From Actinomycetota bacterium (lineage in GTDB: Bacteria > Actinomycetota > UBA4738 > HRBIN12): a stretch of DNA of 12,184 nt. Position numbers and translations under genes: made by a program. Positions 6,446 to 12,184 of this stretch are shown one piece after another. The stretch spans positions 1-12,184 of the forward strand of contig SIRV01000200.1 of the NCBI GenBank assembly GCA_004366195.1. The letters run 5' to 3'. Within the stretch, counting starts at the first letter, position 1; each line of letters begins with the position of its first letter. The notes beneath the pieces were generated by a model. The model had not been told where the DNA came from and searched no databases. It saw only the letters and a list, made by a program, of their open reading frames with translations.

Positions 6446-8224
6446 ATGCGCGGCGCGCTGCGACCCGGAGCGCGGGCGGGGCTCGTCGGCGGCGCCGTGC
6501 TCGTCTACCTCGCGCTGGTCGGGATGCTGGTGAAGTTCGAGGAGCTCCGCCTGGTGGGGTCCCAGGTGACGCGGGGACGGCTCCTCCTGGTGCTGCCGCC
6601 GTTCGCGGCCTCCTTCTTCGCCGTGCGGCCCCGCGTCATCGGCGGGCGGGTCGAGCAGCCCGGTCCGGGAGTGGCTCTCGCGCTCGGGGCGGTGGCCGGC
6701 GCGCTCGTCGGTGCGGTGGGGTCGGTCGGTCTCGCGCTGGTGGAGGCCATCGGCGTGGAGCGGATCCGGCCGGTGTTCGTGGCGGTCTCGCCGGCGCTCG
6801 TGGAGACGCTCACCTTCGGGCGGGGCGCGGCGGCCGGCGCGGCGATCCTGGTGGTCGGCGGCGCCGCCCTCGGGGCGGCGGGAGGGATCTGGCGCGCGAT
6901 CCGCCACGGCCTGCGCCGTCCGGTGGAGGTCGGGCTCCTCACCGTCGTGACCCTCGCGATGCTCCAGCGCATCGTCCCGTTCATGCTGGACGAGCTCCGG
7001 CTGGAGCGGGACTGGCTCTACAGCCGCGCCACCCGCGGCCTGACGTGGACGGGCGCCGTCGTCGTGCTCGTCGTGGCCACCGCCGCGGCGGCCTACGTGC
7101 TCGATCGCCGGGAACGACGGGCGCTCGCTCCGGCGGCGGAAGGTCGACCGGAGGTGCGCGGGTGGCGACGGACCGCTCTCGTGACGATCGCCGTGGTCCT
7201 GGCCGCGGCCCTGCCCCAGCTCGCGGGGTCAATCGTGTCGGAGATCATGGGGACGGTCGGCGTGTTCCTCCTCCTCGCCCTCGGTCTGAACATCGTGACC
7301 GGCTACGCCGGGATGCTGCACCTCGGCTTCAGCGCGTTCTTCCTGATCGGCGCCTACGCCGTCGCCCTGCTCACCGGCGCGAACCTGGTGACGGCGTTCG
7401 GCCTGGTGGCGCCGCGGTTCTCGGCGGACCTGAACTTCTACCTCGCGCTGGTGCTGGTGGTCGCGATCGGGGCCGCGGTGGGGGCGCTGGTGGCGGCGCC
7501 GGTGCTGCGCCTGCGGGGCGACTACCTGGCGATCGTGACGCTCGCGTTCGCCCAGATCGCCGTCATCCTCGCCACCTCGAGCTGGCTCCAGCCGATCACC
7601 GGGGGGCCCCAGGGCCTGCGCGACGTCACGAAGGCGCCGCTGCTGGGCCTGGAGTTCCGCAGCGCCGAGCGCTTCTACTACCTCGTGCTGGCCTTCTGCG
7701 TGCTCGCCGTCTTCGTCTCCTGGCGCCTCGCGTGGTCGCGCGTCGGCCGAGCCTGGAACGCGATGCGCGAGGACGAGCAGGTCGCCGACGCGATGGGCGT
7801 GCCGACCGGCCGCTACAAGATGCTCGGCTTCGCCATCGGCGGGGCGATCGGAGCGCTCGGCGGGGCGCTGTTCGCGGTGAAGGTGGGCACCGTGCAGCCG
7901 GGGAGCTTCGAGATCATCCAGTCCATCACCGTGCTCGCCGTGGTGATCCTCGGCGGGTTGGGGAGCGTCCCGGGGGTGGTGCTCGGCGCCCTCGTGTTGC
8001 TCGCCCTCCCGGGGCTCCTCAGCCAGCTCGAGGAGTTCCGGTTCCTGATCTACGGCGCCGTCCTCGTCGCGATCATGATCCTCCGTCCGCAGGGGCTGAT
8101 CCCCAACGTCAGGCGCATGCGGGAGCTCCGGGAGGAGGAGCGGACCCAGGACGCCTGGCAGCAGATCTTCGCGGCCAGGCAGGAGCGCGAGGCGGCCGAG
8201 GAGGCGGCGGAGGCCGCGCCGTGA
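6446..8224 (+). CDS. livM: Branched-chain amino-acid ABC transporter permease LivM, enlarged
   Basis: The second permease of the importer. It has 592 residues, much longer than typical LivM (roughly 320-430). The BPD_transp_2 core spans about 242-552: LGLNIVTGYAGMLHLGFSAFFLIGAY (279-304), LRLRGDYLAIVTLAFAQI (354-371), GGPQGLRD, the coupling loop GRAWNAMREDEQVADAMGV (434-452) and the end motif LRPQGLIP. Before it lie about 240 residues with some six hydrophobic segments (near 12-29, 45-60, 75-100, 128-148, 162-181, 202-219) whose function I do not recognise. After it comes a charged helical tail (554-592) rich in Glu, Arg and Ala. The ATG at 6446 follows GGAGAAGG in the end of livH, 1 nt after its stop. 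The stop overlaps the livG GTG as GTGA. Confidence 0.93.
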   Translation: MRGALRPGARAGLVGGAVLVYLALVGMLVKFEELRLVGSQVTRGRLLLVLPPFAASFFAVRPRVIGGRVEQPGPGVALALGAVAGALVGAVGSVGLALVEAIGVERIRPVFVAVSPALVETLTFGRGAAAGAAILVVGGAALGAAGGIWRAIRHGLRRPVEVGLLTVVTLAMLQRIVPFMLDELRLERDWLYSRATRGLTWTGAVVVLVVATAAAAYVLDRRERRALAPAAEGRPEVRGWRRTALVTIAVVLAAALPQLAGSIVSEIMGTVGVFLLLALGLNIVTGYAGMLHLGFSAFFLIGAYAVALLTGANLVTAFGLVAPRFSADLNFYLALVLVVAIGAAVGALVAAPVLRLRGDYLAIVTLAFAQIAVILATSSWLQPITGGPQGLRDVTKAPLLGLEFRSAERFYYLVLAFCVLAVFVSWRLAWSRVGRAWNAMREDEQVADAMGVPTGRYKMLGFAIGGAIGALGGALFAVKVGTVQPGSFEIIQSITVLAVVILGGLGSVPGVVLGALVLLALPGLLSQLEEFRFLIYGAVLVAIMILRPQGLIPNVRRMRELREEERTQDAWQQIFAARQEREAAEEAAEAAP

Positions 8225-9003
8225 GCCGGCTGCTCGAGGTCTCCGGGGTCGTGAAGCGCTTCGGCGGGCTCGCCGCCCTCGATGGGCTCGAGCTCCACGT
8301 CGAGGAGGGCGAGATCGTGAGCGTGATCGGCCCGAACGGCGCGGGCAAGAGCACGCTGTTCAACGTCGTGACCGGCCTGTACCCGCCGGACGAGGGCGAC
8401 GTGCGCTTCGACGGCCGGAGCATCGTCGGCCTCCGACCCCACCAGATCACCAAGCTCGGCATCGCTCGCACCTTCCAGACCGTGCACCTGTTCGCCAACA
8501 TGACCGTGCTGGAGAACGCGATGGTCGGCCAGCACTGCCGCACGCGCTCGGGGGTCTTCGGCGCCATCGTGCGCCCACCGTCGACGCGCCGCGAGGAGGA
8601 GCGGATCCGGGAGGTCGCCCGACGATCGCTCGCCTTCTTCGGCCCGCGGCTCGCCGGGTACCGGCAGGAGCAGCCGGCGTTCGTGCTCTCGTACGCGAAC
8701 CGGCGGCGCTTGGAGATCGCCCGAGCCCTCGCTACGGAGCCACGGCTCATCCTCCTCGACGAGCCCACGGCGGGCATGAACCCCCGCGAGACCCTGGAGA
8801 TGCGGGACCACATCGTCCGGATGCGCGACGAGCTCGGCCTGACCGTCGTGGTGATCGAGCACGACATGCGGGTCGTCAAGGGCGTGTCCGACCGCGTGAT
8901 CGCCTGCGACTACGGGCGGGTGATCGCGCAGGGGACCTACGAGGCGGTCGCCCACGACCCCCAGGTGATCGAGGCCTACCTCGGCAGGCGGGCGGTGGGG
9001 TAG
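8221..9003 (+). CDS. livG: Branched-chain amino-acid ABC transporter ATPase LivG
   Basis: A cytoplasmic ATPase that powers the LivHM channel as a partner of LivF. It has 260 residues, the normal length. Motifs are Walker A GPNGAGKST (37-45), Q-loop ARTFQTVHLF with Gln86, Walker B LILLDEPTAGMNP (176-188) and switch His214 in VIEHDM. The C-terminal AQGTYEAVAHDPQVIEAYLG is typical of LivG. The ABC signature reads LSYANRRRLEIARAL (156-170). The family usually has LSYGQ, so the highly conserved Gly is Ala and the Gln is Asn. The GTG at 8221 overlaps the livM stop and has GGAGG 7 nt upstream. The frame is open further upstream, but that part overlaps livM and is not coding. Confidence 0.94.
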   Translation: MSRLLEVSGVVKRFGGLAALDGLELHVEEGEIVSVIGPNGAGKSTLFNVVTGLYPPDEGDVRFDGRSIVGLRPHQITKLGIARTFQTVHLFANMTVLENAMVGQHCRTRSGVFGAIVRPPSTRREEERIREVARRSLAFFGPRLAGYRQEQPAFVLSYANRRRLEIARALATEPRLILLDEPTAGMNPRETLEMRDHIVRMRDELGLTVVVIEHDMRVVKGVSDRVIACDYGRVIAQGTYEAVAHDPQVIEAYLGRRAVG

Positions 9004-9005
9004 CG

Positions 9006-9731
9006 GTGGAGGACCGCCGACCTGTGCTCGAGCTCCGCGGGGTGTTCACGCACTACGGGCTCGTCTCGGTCCTGCGCGACGTGAACGTCGAGATCTACCC
9101 GGGGGAGATGGTCTGCCTGCTCGGCGGCAACGCCAGCGGGAAGACGACGACGCTGAAGACCATCCTCGGGTACGTGACCCCTTCCCAGGGGGAGGTGCTC
9201 CTCGACGGCGAGGTGGTGAGCGGCCTGCCGACGAGGGAGATCGTGCGGCGAGGCGTCTCCATGGTCCCGGAGAACCGACGGCTGTTCCCCGACATGACGG
9301 TGCTGGAGAACCTGGAGCTCGGCGCGTACCTCCGCACCGATCGGCGCAAGGTGGCGGAGGACCTCGAGCGGGTGCTGGAGCTCTTCCCCCGTGTCCGGGA
9401 ACGCCTGAAGCAGAAGGCCGGGACCCTCTCCGGGGGCGAGCAGCAGATGGTGGCCATGGGCCGGGCCCTCATGGCCGACCCGAAGGTGCTGCTGATGGAC
9501 GAGCCCTCGATGGGCCTCGCGCCGGTCCTCGTGGAGCAGGTCTTCGAGATCATCCGCACCATCCGGGGTCTCGGTCGGACGGTGTTCGTCGTCGAGCAGA
9601 ACGCGAACATGGCCCTCTCCATCGCCGATCGCGGGTACGTTTTGCAGACCGGGCAGATCGTGCTGGCGGACACGGCCGAGAACCTCCTGAACAACCCCCT
9701 GATGCGGGAGGCGTACCTCGGCGAGCTCTAG
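9006..9731 (+). CDS. livF: Branched-chain amino-acid ABC transporter ATPase LivF
   Basis: The second ATPase of the importer, 241 residues, usual length. It has an unusual Walker A, GGNASGKTT (40-48); relatives generally read G-x-NGxGKTT, and Lys46 and Thr47 are kept. The Q-loop region is VPENRRLFPDMTVLENL (87-103), the intact ABC signature LSGGEQQ is at 141-147, Walker B VLLMDEPSMGLAP at 161-173, and switch region VFVVEQNA at 193-200, with Gln in place of His as in other LivF proteins. The GTG at 9006 is 2 nt after the livG stop, with a weak G-rich SD (GTGGGG) about 5 nt upstream. The next gene begins within 17 nt, suggesting the operon continues. Confidence 0.95.
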   Translation: MEDRRPVLELRGVFTHYGLVSVLRDVNVEIYPGEMVCLLGGNASGKTTTLKTILGYVTPSQGEVLLDGEVVSGLPTREIVRRGVSMVPENRRLFPDMTVLENLELGAYLRTDRRKVAEDLERVLELFPRVRERLKQKAGTLSGGEQQMVAMGRALMADPKVLLMDEPSMGLAPVLVEQVFEIIRTIRGLGRTVFVVEQNANMALSIADRGYVLQTGQIVLADTAENLLNNPLMREAYLGEL

Positions 9732-9747
9732 GGGGACCGCCGACGTC

Positions 9748-10881
9748 GTGGTGGTGGGCGGCGGCATCGTGGGGGCGAGCGCCGCCTACCACCTGGCCGT
9801 GGCCGGTGCCGGCCGGGTGCTCCTCCTCGAGCGGGCCGAGCGCCTGGCGACCGGGTCGACCGGGGCCTGCGCCGGCGGCTTCCGGTACCAGTTCGCGAGC
9901 GAGGTGAACGTGCGCCTGTCCCAGGCGAGCGTGCCGATGATCCTGCGGTTCTCCGAGGAGCACGGCCTGCCCCTCGACGTGTGGCAGGAGGGCTACCTGT
10001 TCCTCGTCCGGGACGCGACGGCGTGGGCGCGCTCCCTCGCCACGGTGGAGCGGCAGCGCGCCCTCGGGGTGACGGTCGAGGTGCTCTCCCCCGAGGAGGC
10101 GGCCCGCCTGGTCCCCGGGATCTCGCTCGAGGGGCTGGTCGGCGCCACCTTCGGTCCCGAGGACGGGATCGCCGATCCCTCGGGCCTGACGTACGGGTAC
10201 GCGACGCTCGCGCGACGCGCGGGGGCCGAGATCCGAACGGGGGTGGAGGTCCGCGCCATCGCGGTCAGGGGCGATCGGGTGCAAGGGGTCGAGACCTCCA
10301 GCGGTTGGGTGGAGACGCGGACGGTCGTGAACGCCGCGGGGCCCTGGGCGGGGCTCCTCGCGCGCACGGCCGCGGTGGAGCTGCCGCTCGAGCCCATCCC
10401 GCGCCACGTCGTGACGACCGGCCCGTTCCCCGGCGTCCCGGCTCGGCGGACCCTGGTGATCGACGCCGCGACGAGCTTCTACCTCCACCGGGAGGGGCCG
10501 GGGGTCCTGATGGGGATGGGCTCCTCGCGGGAGCGGACGTCCTTCGACCGCACCCCGGACGAGCGGTTCGTGGCCGAGGAGCTGGTGCCGACGGCCGTCC
10601 GGGTCTTCCCCCCGCTCGCCGAGGCCGGGCTGGAGCGGATCTGGGTGGGCCTCTACGAGATGACGCCGGACCGACATCCCATCCTCGGCCCCGTCGCTGG
10701 CGTGGAGGGCCTGTACCTCGCGAACGGCTTCAGCGGTCACGGGTTCCAGCACGGGCCGGTGGTGGGCAAGCTCCTCGCCGAGATGATCGTGGATGGCGCG
10801 GCGCGGACGGTGGACGTCTCCGCGCTCGCGCTCGAGCGGTTCACGCGCGGTGAGCTCGTCACCGAATCGCTCGTGGTCTGA
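9748..10881 (+). CDS. FAD-dependent oxidoreductase, DAO family (amino-acid/sarcosine oxidase-like)
   Basis: A flavoenzyme of the D-amino-acid/sarcosine/glycine oxidase superfamily, expected to oxidise a primary or secondary amine. It has 377 residues. The FAD Rossmann motif VVGGGIVGASAAYHL is at the N-terminus, with Glu28 for the ribose. GSTGACAGGFRYQF (36-49), VVNAAGPWA (193-201) and the C-terminal FAD contact NGFSGHGFQHGP (326-337) follow, resembling sarcosine oxidase beta-type proteins. The substrate and electron acceptor are unknown. The first possible start is the GTG at 9748, first of three tandem GTGs, with AGGGGGA (9730-9736) 11 nt upstream. It begins inside the first beta strand, so the N-terminus looks a few residues short. 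It directly follows livF, so it may act on an imported compound (inference). Confidence 0.88.
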   Translation: MVVGGGIVGASAAYHLAVAGAGRVLLLERAERLATGSTGACAGGFRYQFASEVNVRLSQASVPMILRFSEEHGLPLDVWQEGYLFLVRDATAWARSLATVERQRALGVTVEVLSPEEAARLVPGISLEGLVGATFGPEDGIADPSGLTYGYATLARRAGAEIRTGVEVRAIAVRGDRVQGVETSSGWVETRTVVNAAGPWAGLLARTAAVELPLEPIPRHVVTTGPFPGVPARRTLVIDAATSFYLHREGPGVLMGMGSSRERTSFDRTPDERFVAEELVPTAVRVFPPLAEAGLERIWVGLYEMTPDRHPILGPVAGVEGLYLANGFSGHGFQHGPVVGKLLAEMIVDGAARTVDVSALALERFTRGELVTESLVV

Positions 10882-10882
10882 G

Positions 10883-10966
10883 TGCCGGGGGCGGGACTCG
10901 AACCCGCACGCGCTCGCGCGCAGTCGCTTTTGAGGCGACCATGTCTACCGGTTCCATCACCCCGGC
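10883..10966 (-). tRNA. tRNA-Leu (anticodon CAA)
   Basis: A class II tRNA reading UUG. The acceptor stem is GCCGGGG (10966-10960) with CCCCGGC (10890-10884) and discriminator A at 10883. The D-arm contains GGTAGA. The anticodon stem GTCGC/GCGAC closes the loop CTCAAAA, with anticodon CAA at 10932-10930. The long variable arm (TGCGCGCGAGCGCGT) is typical of tRNA-Leu. The T-arm is GCGGG-TTCGAGT-CCCGC. CCA is not encoded. It faces the oxidase gene tail to tail, with one base between its 3' end and the oxidase stop codon. Confidence 0.95.
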
Positions 10967-10975
10967 GGCGTCCCC

Positions 10976-10981
10976 AGTGTA
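10976..10981 (-). promoter_or_regulatory. TACACT -10 box for the tRNA-Leu gene
   Basis: On the minus strand, TACACT (10981-10976, TAnnnT) ends 9 nt before the mature tRNA 5' end, so the primary transcript would have only a few extra 5' bases. No clear -35 was seen. Confidence 0.4.
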
Positions 10982-11008
10982 GGGCGGCGATCCGGGGTTC
11001 GCGCCTCC

Positions 11009-11014
11009 TAGACT
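11009..11014 (+). promoter_or_regulatory. TAGACT -10 box for the second binding-protein gene
   Basis: TAGACT is identical to the hexamer before trpC. Here it lies 35 nt before the ATG at 11050, leaving a short leader that contains GGAGG at 11032-11036. It is divergent from the tRNA promoter at 10976-10981. Confidence 0.4.
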
Positions 11015-11049
11015 GGCGCACGTCCCAGAGCGGAGGTGCGCGCAGAGCG

Positions 11050-12184
11050 ATGACGAGGCGGTGGGCGACGGGCCTGCTCGCGCTCGCCCTGGGGGTGGGC
11101 GCGTGCACCGCCGCCGCGGAGCCGACGCCGCCGAGCCCGCCGACGGCCACCTCGGCGGCGTCTCCCCCGTCCCCGTCGCCCTCGCCGAGCGGAACGACAC
11201 GGCCGAGGATCACCATCGCCTACATCGAGGCGGCCGAGCTCGAGGCGCCGGGGGACCGGATCGCGCCAGCCTTCCAAGGGGCGAAGCTCGCCGTCGCCAC
11301 CGCCGAGATCGTGGGCGACCTGCCGGTCGAGGTCGAGCTCCGGGTGGTGGACACGGGCGGGGACGTGCCCGGGACGCTCGAGGCCGCCGCCGAGCTCGCC
11401 CGGGACCCGGGGGTCGTGGCGGCCATCGCCGCCCCCGGCCTGCCCTGGCAGGCGGCGCTGGGCGATGCGCTGAGCGCCGCCGGCGTGCCGTGGATCTCGC
11501 TGTCGGGGTCGGGGGTCGACCTCGGGAACCGGGGGTGGCCGGGCTGGCGGCGCCTGGTCCCGGATCAGCGGGCCGAGGGAAGGGCGCTCGGACGGCTCGT
11601 CGGTGGTCTGCGAGGGGTCGGCCGAGGGCTCTGCGTGCTCGAGGAGTCGGGCGTTCCGGCAGGCAGGCTGCTCGCGGCGGCGTTGCGGACCGCGGGACGC
11701 CCCGTAGCGTTCCGCGGCGTCGTGGACGAGGCGGAGCTGGCGGCGGTGGTGGAGGAGATCCGGACCGCCGCCTGTGGGGTCGTCGTGTGGGCCGGTGAGG
11801 GGGCGCTGGGTGCGGCCCTGCGTCGGCGGCTCGTCGAGGCGGGCGAGGAGCGCCCGGCGTTCGTCGGCACGGGACGGATCCGGGACCCCGGCTTCCTCGA
11901 GGCGGCGGGGGGCGCCGCCGAGGGGGTCCTCGCGGTCGGCGCCTGCGTGGACGTCCTGACCTCGACGGCCCTCGCCCGACAGCGCTTCATCCGGCCCCAG
12001 CAGGCCGAGTTCGTACCGCCGCCGGGCCCCTGCGCGGTGGAGGGCGGGGACCCGGCGGGGTTGCTGCTCGCGGCGTTCCGCGACGGGGCGATGGATCGGC
12101 GCTCGCTGGTCGAGTTCCTGGCCGGTGTGCGCTCGTTCGAGGGCCTCGCCGGCACCTACCGGTTCGGACGGGGGGGCGATCTCG
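11050..12184 (+). CDS. Second periplasmic-binding-protein lipoprotein (Peripla_BP_6-like), 3' end outside window
   Basis: The frame is open for 378 codons to the window edge. An N-terminal signal peptide (TRRW, then a Leu/Ala run) ends at lipobox LGVGAC with Cys19, followed by a Pro/Ser/Thr-rich linker (20-52). From RITIAYIE (53-60) the fold pattern follows ABC-type amino-acid receptors: PAFQGAKLAVATAEIVGDLPVEV (73-95), an alternating alpha/beta stretch with VVAAIAAPGLPWQAAL (122-137), GVPWISLSGSG (145-155), VVVWAGEGALGAALRRRL (244-261) and FVGTGRIRDPGFL (271-283). It is clearly diverged: the Tyr/Phe-Asp-Ala stretch usual near the C-terminal lobe reads EGGDPAGLLLAAF. The ATG at 11050 is chosen because it starts the signal peptide; the SD GGAGG is 13 nt away, longer than ideal. 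It may be an alternative receptor for the Liv importer or a sensor. Ligand unknown. Confidence 0.8.
   Translation, partial: MTRRWATGLLALALGVGACTAAAEPTPPSPPTATSAASPPSPSPSPSGTTRPRITIAYIEAAELEAPGDRIAPAFQGAKLAVATAEIVGDLPVEVELRVVDTGGDVPGTLEAAAELARDPGVVAAIAAPGLPWQAALGDALSAAGVPWISLSGSGVDLGNRGWPGWRRLVPDQRAEGRALGRLVGGLRGVGRGLCVLEESGVPAGRLLAAALRTAGRPVAFRGVVDEAELAAVVEEIRTAACGVVVWAGEGALGAALRRRLVEAGEERPAFVGTGRIRDPGFLEAAGGAAEGVLAVGACVDVLTSTALARQRFIRPQQAEFVPPPGPCAVEGGDPAGLLLAAFRDGAMDRRSLVEFLAGVRSFEGLAGTYRFGRGGDL

Noticed and set aside
7045..8220. Upstream extension of the livG frame
   Set aside because: Overlaps livM out of frame. The GTG at 8221 with its SD and the immediate LivG homology set the true start.
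11061..11798. 245-codon plus-strand frame near the right end
   Set aside because: Out-of-frame Arg/Gly-rich shadow of the second lipoprotein gene, whose own frame has a signal peptide and fold-like pattern.
1..12184. CRISPR array, insertion sequence, integrase or prophage genes
   Set aside because: No regularly spaced repeats, terminal inverted repeats, or transposase or integrase motifs were seen on either strand. The tRNA has no visible duplicated 3' end that would mark an attachment site.

Overview
This is a very GC-rich, densely packed stretch of bacterial chromosome. Almost every codon ends in G or C, there are several GTG starts, and genes overlap through GTGA junctions. Short TAnnnT -10 boxes lie close to start codons, and the secreted lipoproteins carry Gly/Thr- or Pro/Ser-rich linkers after the lipidated cysteine. 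Together these suggest an actinobacterium (Actinomycetota), probably an uncultured soil or water lineage. That placement is inferred from style and not from a marker gene.

Layout. (1) 1-940, minus strand: a small DUF2892/YgaP-type membrane protein followed by an ECF sigma factor. The sigma gene runs off the left edge, and its reading frame continues into a zinc-binding anti-sigma (zf-HC2) domain, so regulator and probable inhibitor form one polypeptide. (2) 1027-3771, plus strand: trpC-trpB-trpA with translationally coupled junctions, encoding the last steps of tryptophan synthesis. A perfect 9-bp inverted repeat lies over the trpA stop. (3) 3929-9731, plus strand: a complete branched-chain/polar amino-acid ABC importer, with lipoprotein binding protein, two permeases (LivH and an enlarged LivM) and two ATPases (LivG, LivF). 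A strong hairpin and a separate, apparently leaderless start separate the binding protein from livH. (4) 9748-10881: a FAD-dependent amino-acid oxidase/dehydrogenase (DAO family) directly behind livF. (5) 10883-10966, minus strand: tRNA-Leu(CAA), meeting the oxidase gene tail to tail. (6) 11050 to the right edge: a second, diverged periplasmic-binding-protein lipoprotein, incomplete.

How the genes fit together: the Liv proteins would capture and import an amino acid or similar small molecule. The co-oriented flavoenzyme may oxidise an imported amine or amino acid, but the substrate cannot be read from sequence. The trp genes are biosynthetic and separated from the importer by a possible terminator. 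The sigma/zf-HC2 unit is transcribed divergently from trpC.

I found no mobile elements, CRISPR arrays, prophage genes or RNA leaders such as a T-box. No intergenic gap exceeds about 160 bp. Most of the window is ordinary metabolism and transport. The points most worth a second look are the sigma/anti-sigma fusion, the recurring TAGACT-like promoters placed just before start codons, the enlarged LivM, the altered ABC signature of LivG, and the diverged second binding protein.
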